Assembly: GCA_936450465.1 (NCBI GenBank)
Contig: OW388297.1
Location: forward strand, 46,948,130-47,012,129
Direction of reading: 5' to 3'
DNA from: Gibbula magus
Lineage: Eukaryota > Mollusca > Gastropoda > Trochida > Trochidae
Length of the DNA: 64,000 nt
Shown here: one piece after another, positions 63,721 to 64,000 of the stretch
Layout of the letters: each line of letters begins with the position of its first letter
Position numbering within the stretch: the stretch's first letter is position 1
Notes under the pieces: model-generated
What the model saw: only the letters and a program-made list of their open reading frames with translations
Told to the model about the DNA's origin: nothing
The model's database searches: none
Made by a program: the position numbers and the translations under genes

Positions 63721-64000
63721 TCGGGTTTGGTTACTGGACCTGTTGATAATTTACTCCTGTTCATTAATGAAATACCTTATTTTTTTATTTTAGTATTTAA
63801 AACTTTTCCCAATGATGAATTCTGTATTACAAAAGAGTGATTGTATCAGTGATGTCATGTAAATACTAGTAGCTGTTTTCTTAAATGTGGAGCTAGACGC
63901 CAAAGTGGATGCAAATGACACAATGTTGCTACACAAAGAGAAGACGGTTCTCTCTGACGTCAACAGATAGGTCGATTCCTGTTGGAGAAAACATATACAT
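63721..64000. other. Window end; no gene seen
   Basis: AT-rich sequence with one TGACGTCA at 63,955-63,962. The right palindrome arm may continue past the window edge. Confidence 0.4.

Noticed and set aside
1..64000. CRISPR arrays, bacterial operons, riboswitches, rRNA, integrated virus
   Set aside because: No regularly spaced short repeats, no dense coding, no rRNA-like segments and no viral structural or integrase motifs were seen. The only polymerase relic is of the LINE Jockey type.

Overview
The window reads as non-coding, repeat-dominated DNA from an animal genome, most likely a gastropod mollusc. The organism call rests on several fragments of a retroposon whose 3' tail reads like 'gcggcgttaaacaataactcactcactc', a tail I associate with gastropod SINEs, together with AT-rich, intron-like sequence and no bacterial-style gene packing. 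I find no intact protein-coding gene, rRNA or complete tRNA. Nearly all open frames are short and fall in repeats whose other copies carry stops and frameshifts in the same frame.

Positions 1-23,450 are a degenerate tandem array of three long units: A at 1-8,950, B at 8,951-13,320 and C at 13,321-23,450. They are colinear but differ by large insertions and deletions. Each unit contains older internal repeats, so the array grew by nested duplication. SINE fragments, a pentamer satellite, a Tc1/mariner-like MITE and other insertions distinguish the copies.

Positions 23,450-33,000 hold a tRNA-derived SINE head and the most protein-like frame of the window (25,091-25,475, minus strand, unrecognised). 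They also hold a fold-back element, paired TGACGTCA (CRE-type) sites, a CpG-richer stretch at 27,805-28,500, and segments duplicated in direct orientation elsewhere in the window.

From about 33,150 to 63,720 the sequence is one very large, diverged, imperfect palindrome. Segments of the left half reappear reverse-complemented and in mirrored order in the right half, around a centre near 47,000. The approximately 2.3 kb spacer at the centre contains a second copy of the Tc1/mariner-like MITE. Decayed Jockey-type reverse transcriptase sequence lies at mirrored positions in both arms (35,425-35,510 plus strand; 61,560-62,420 minus strand). So do copies of a dispersed repeat, called repeat P here, that has two strikingly conserved blocks.

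Nothing here supports a cooperating set of genes. What can be supported is large-scale duplication architecture, several transposable-element fossils with readable insertion signatures, clustered CRE-type palindromes that may mark regulatory DNA, and one or two candidate exons or pseudogene pieces. All similarity statements come from reading by eye; no alignment or database search was run.
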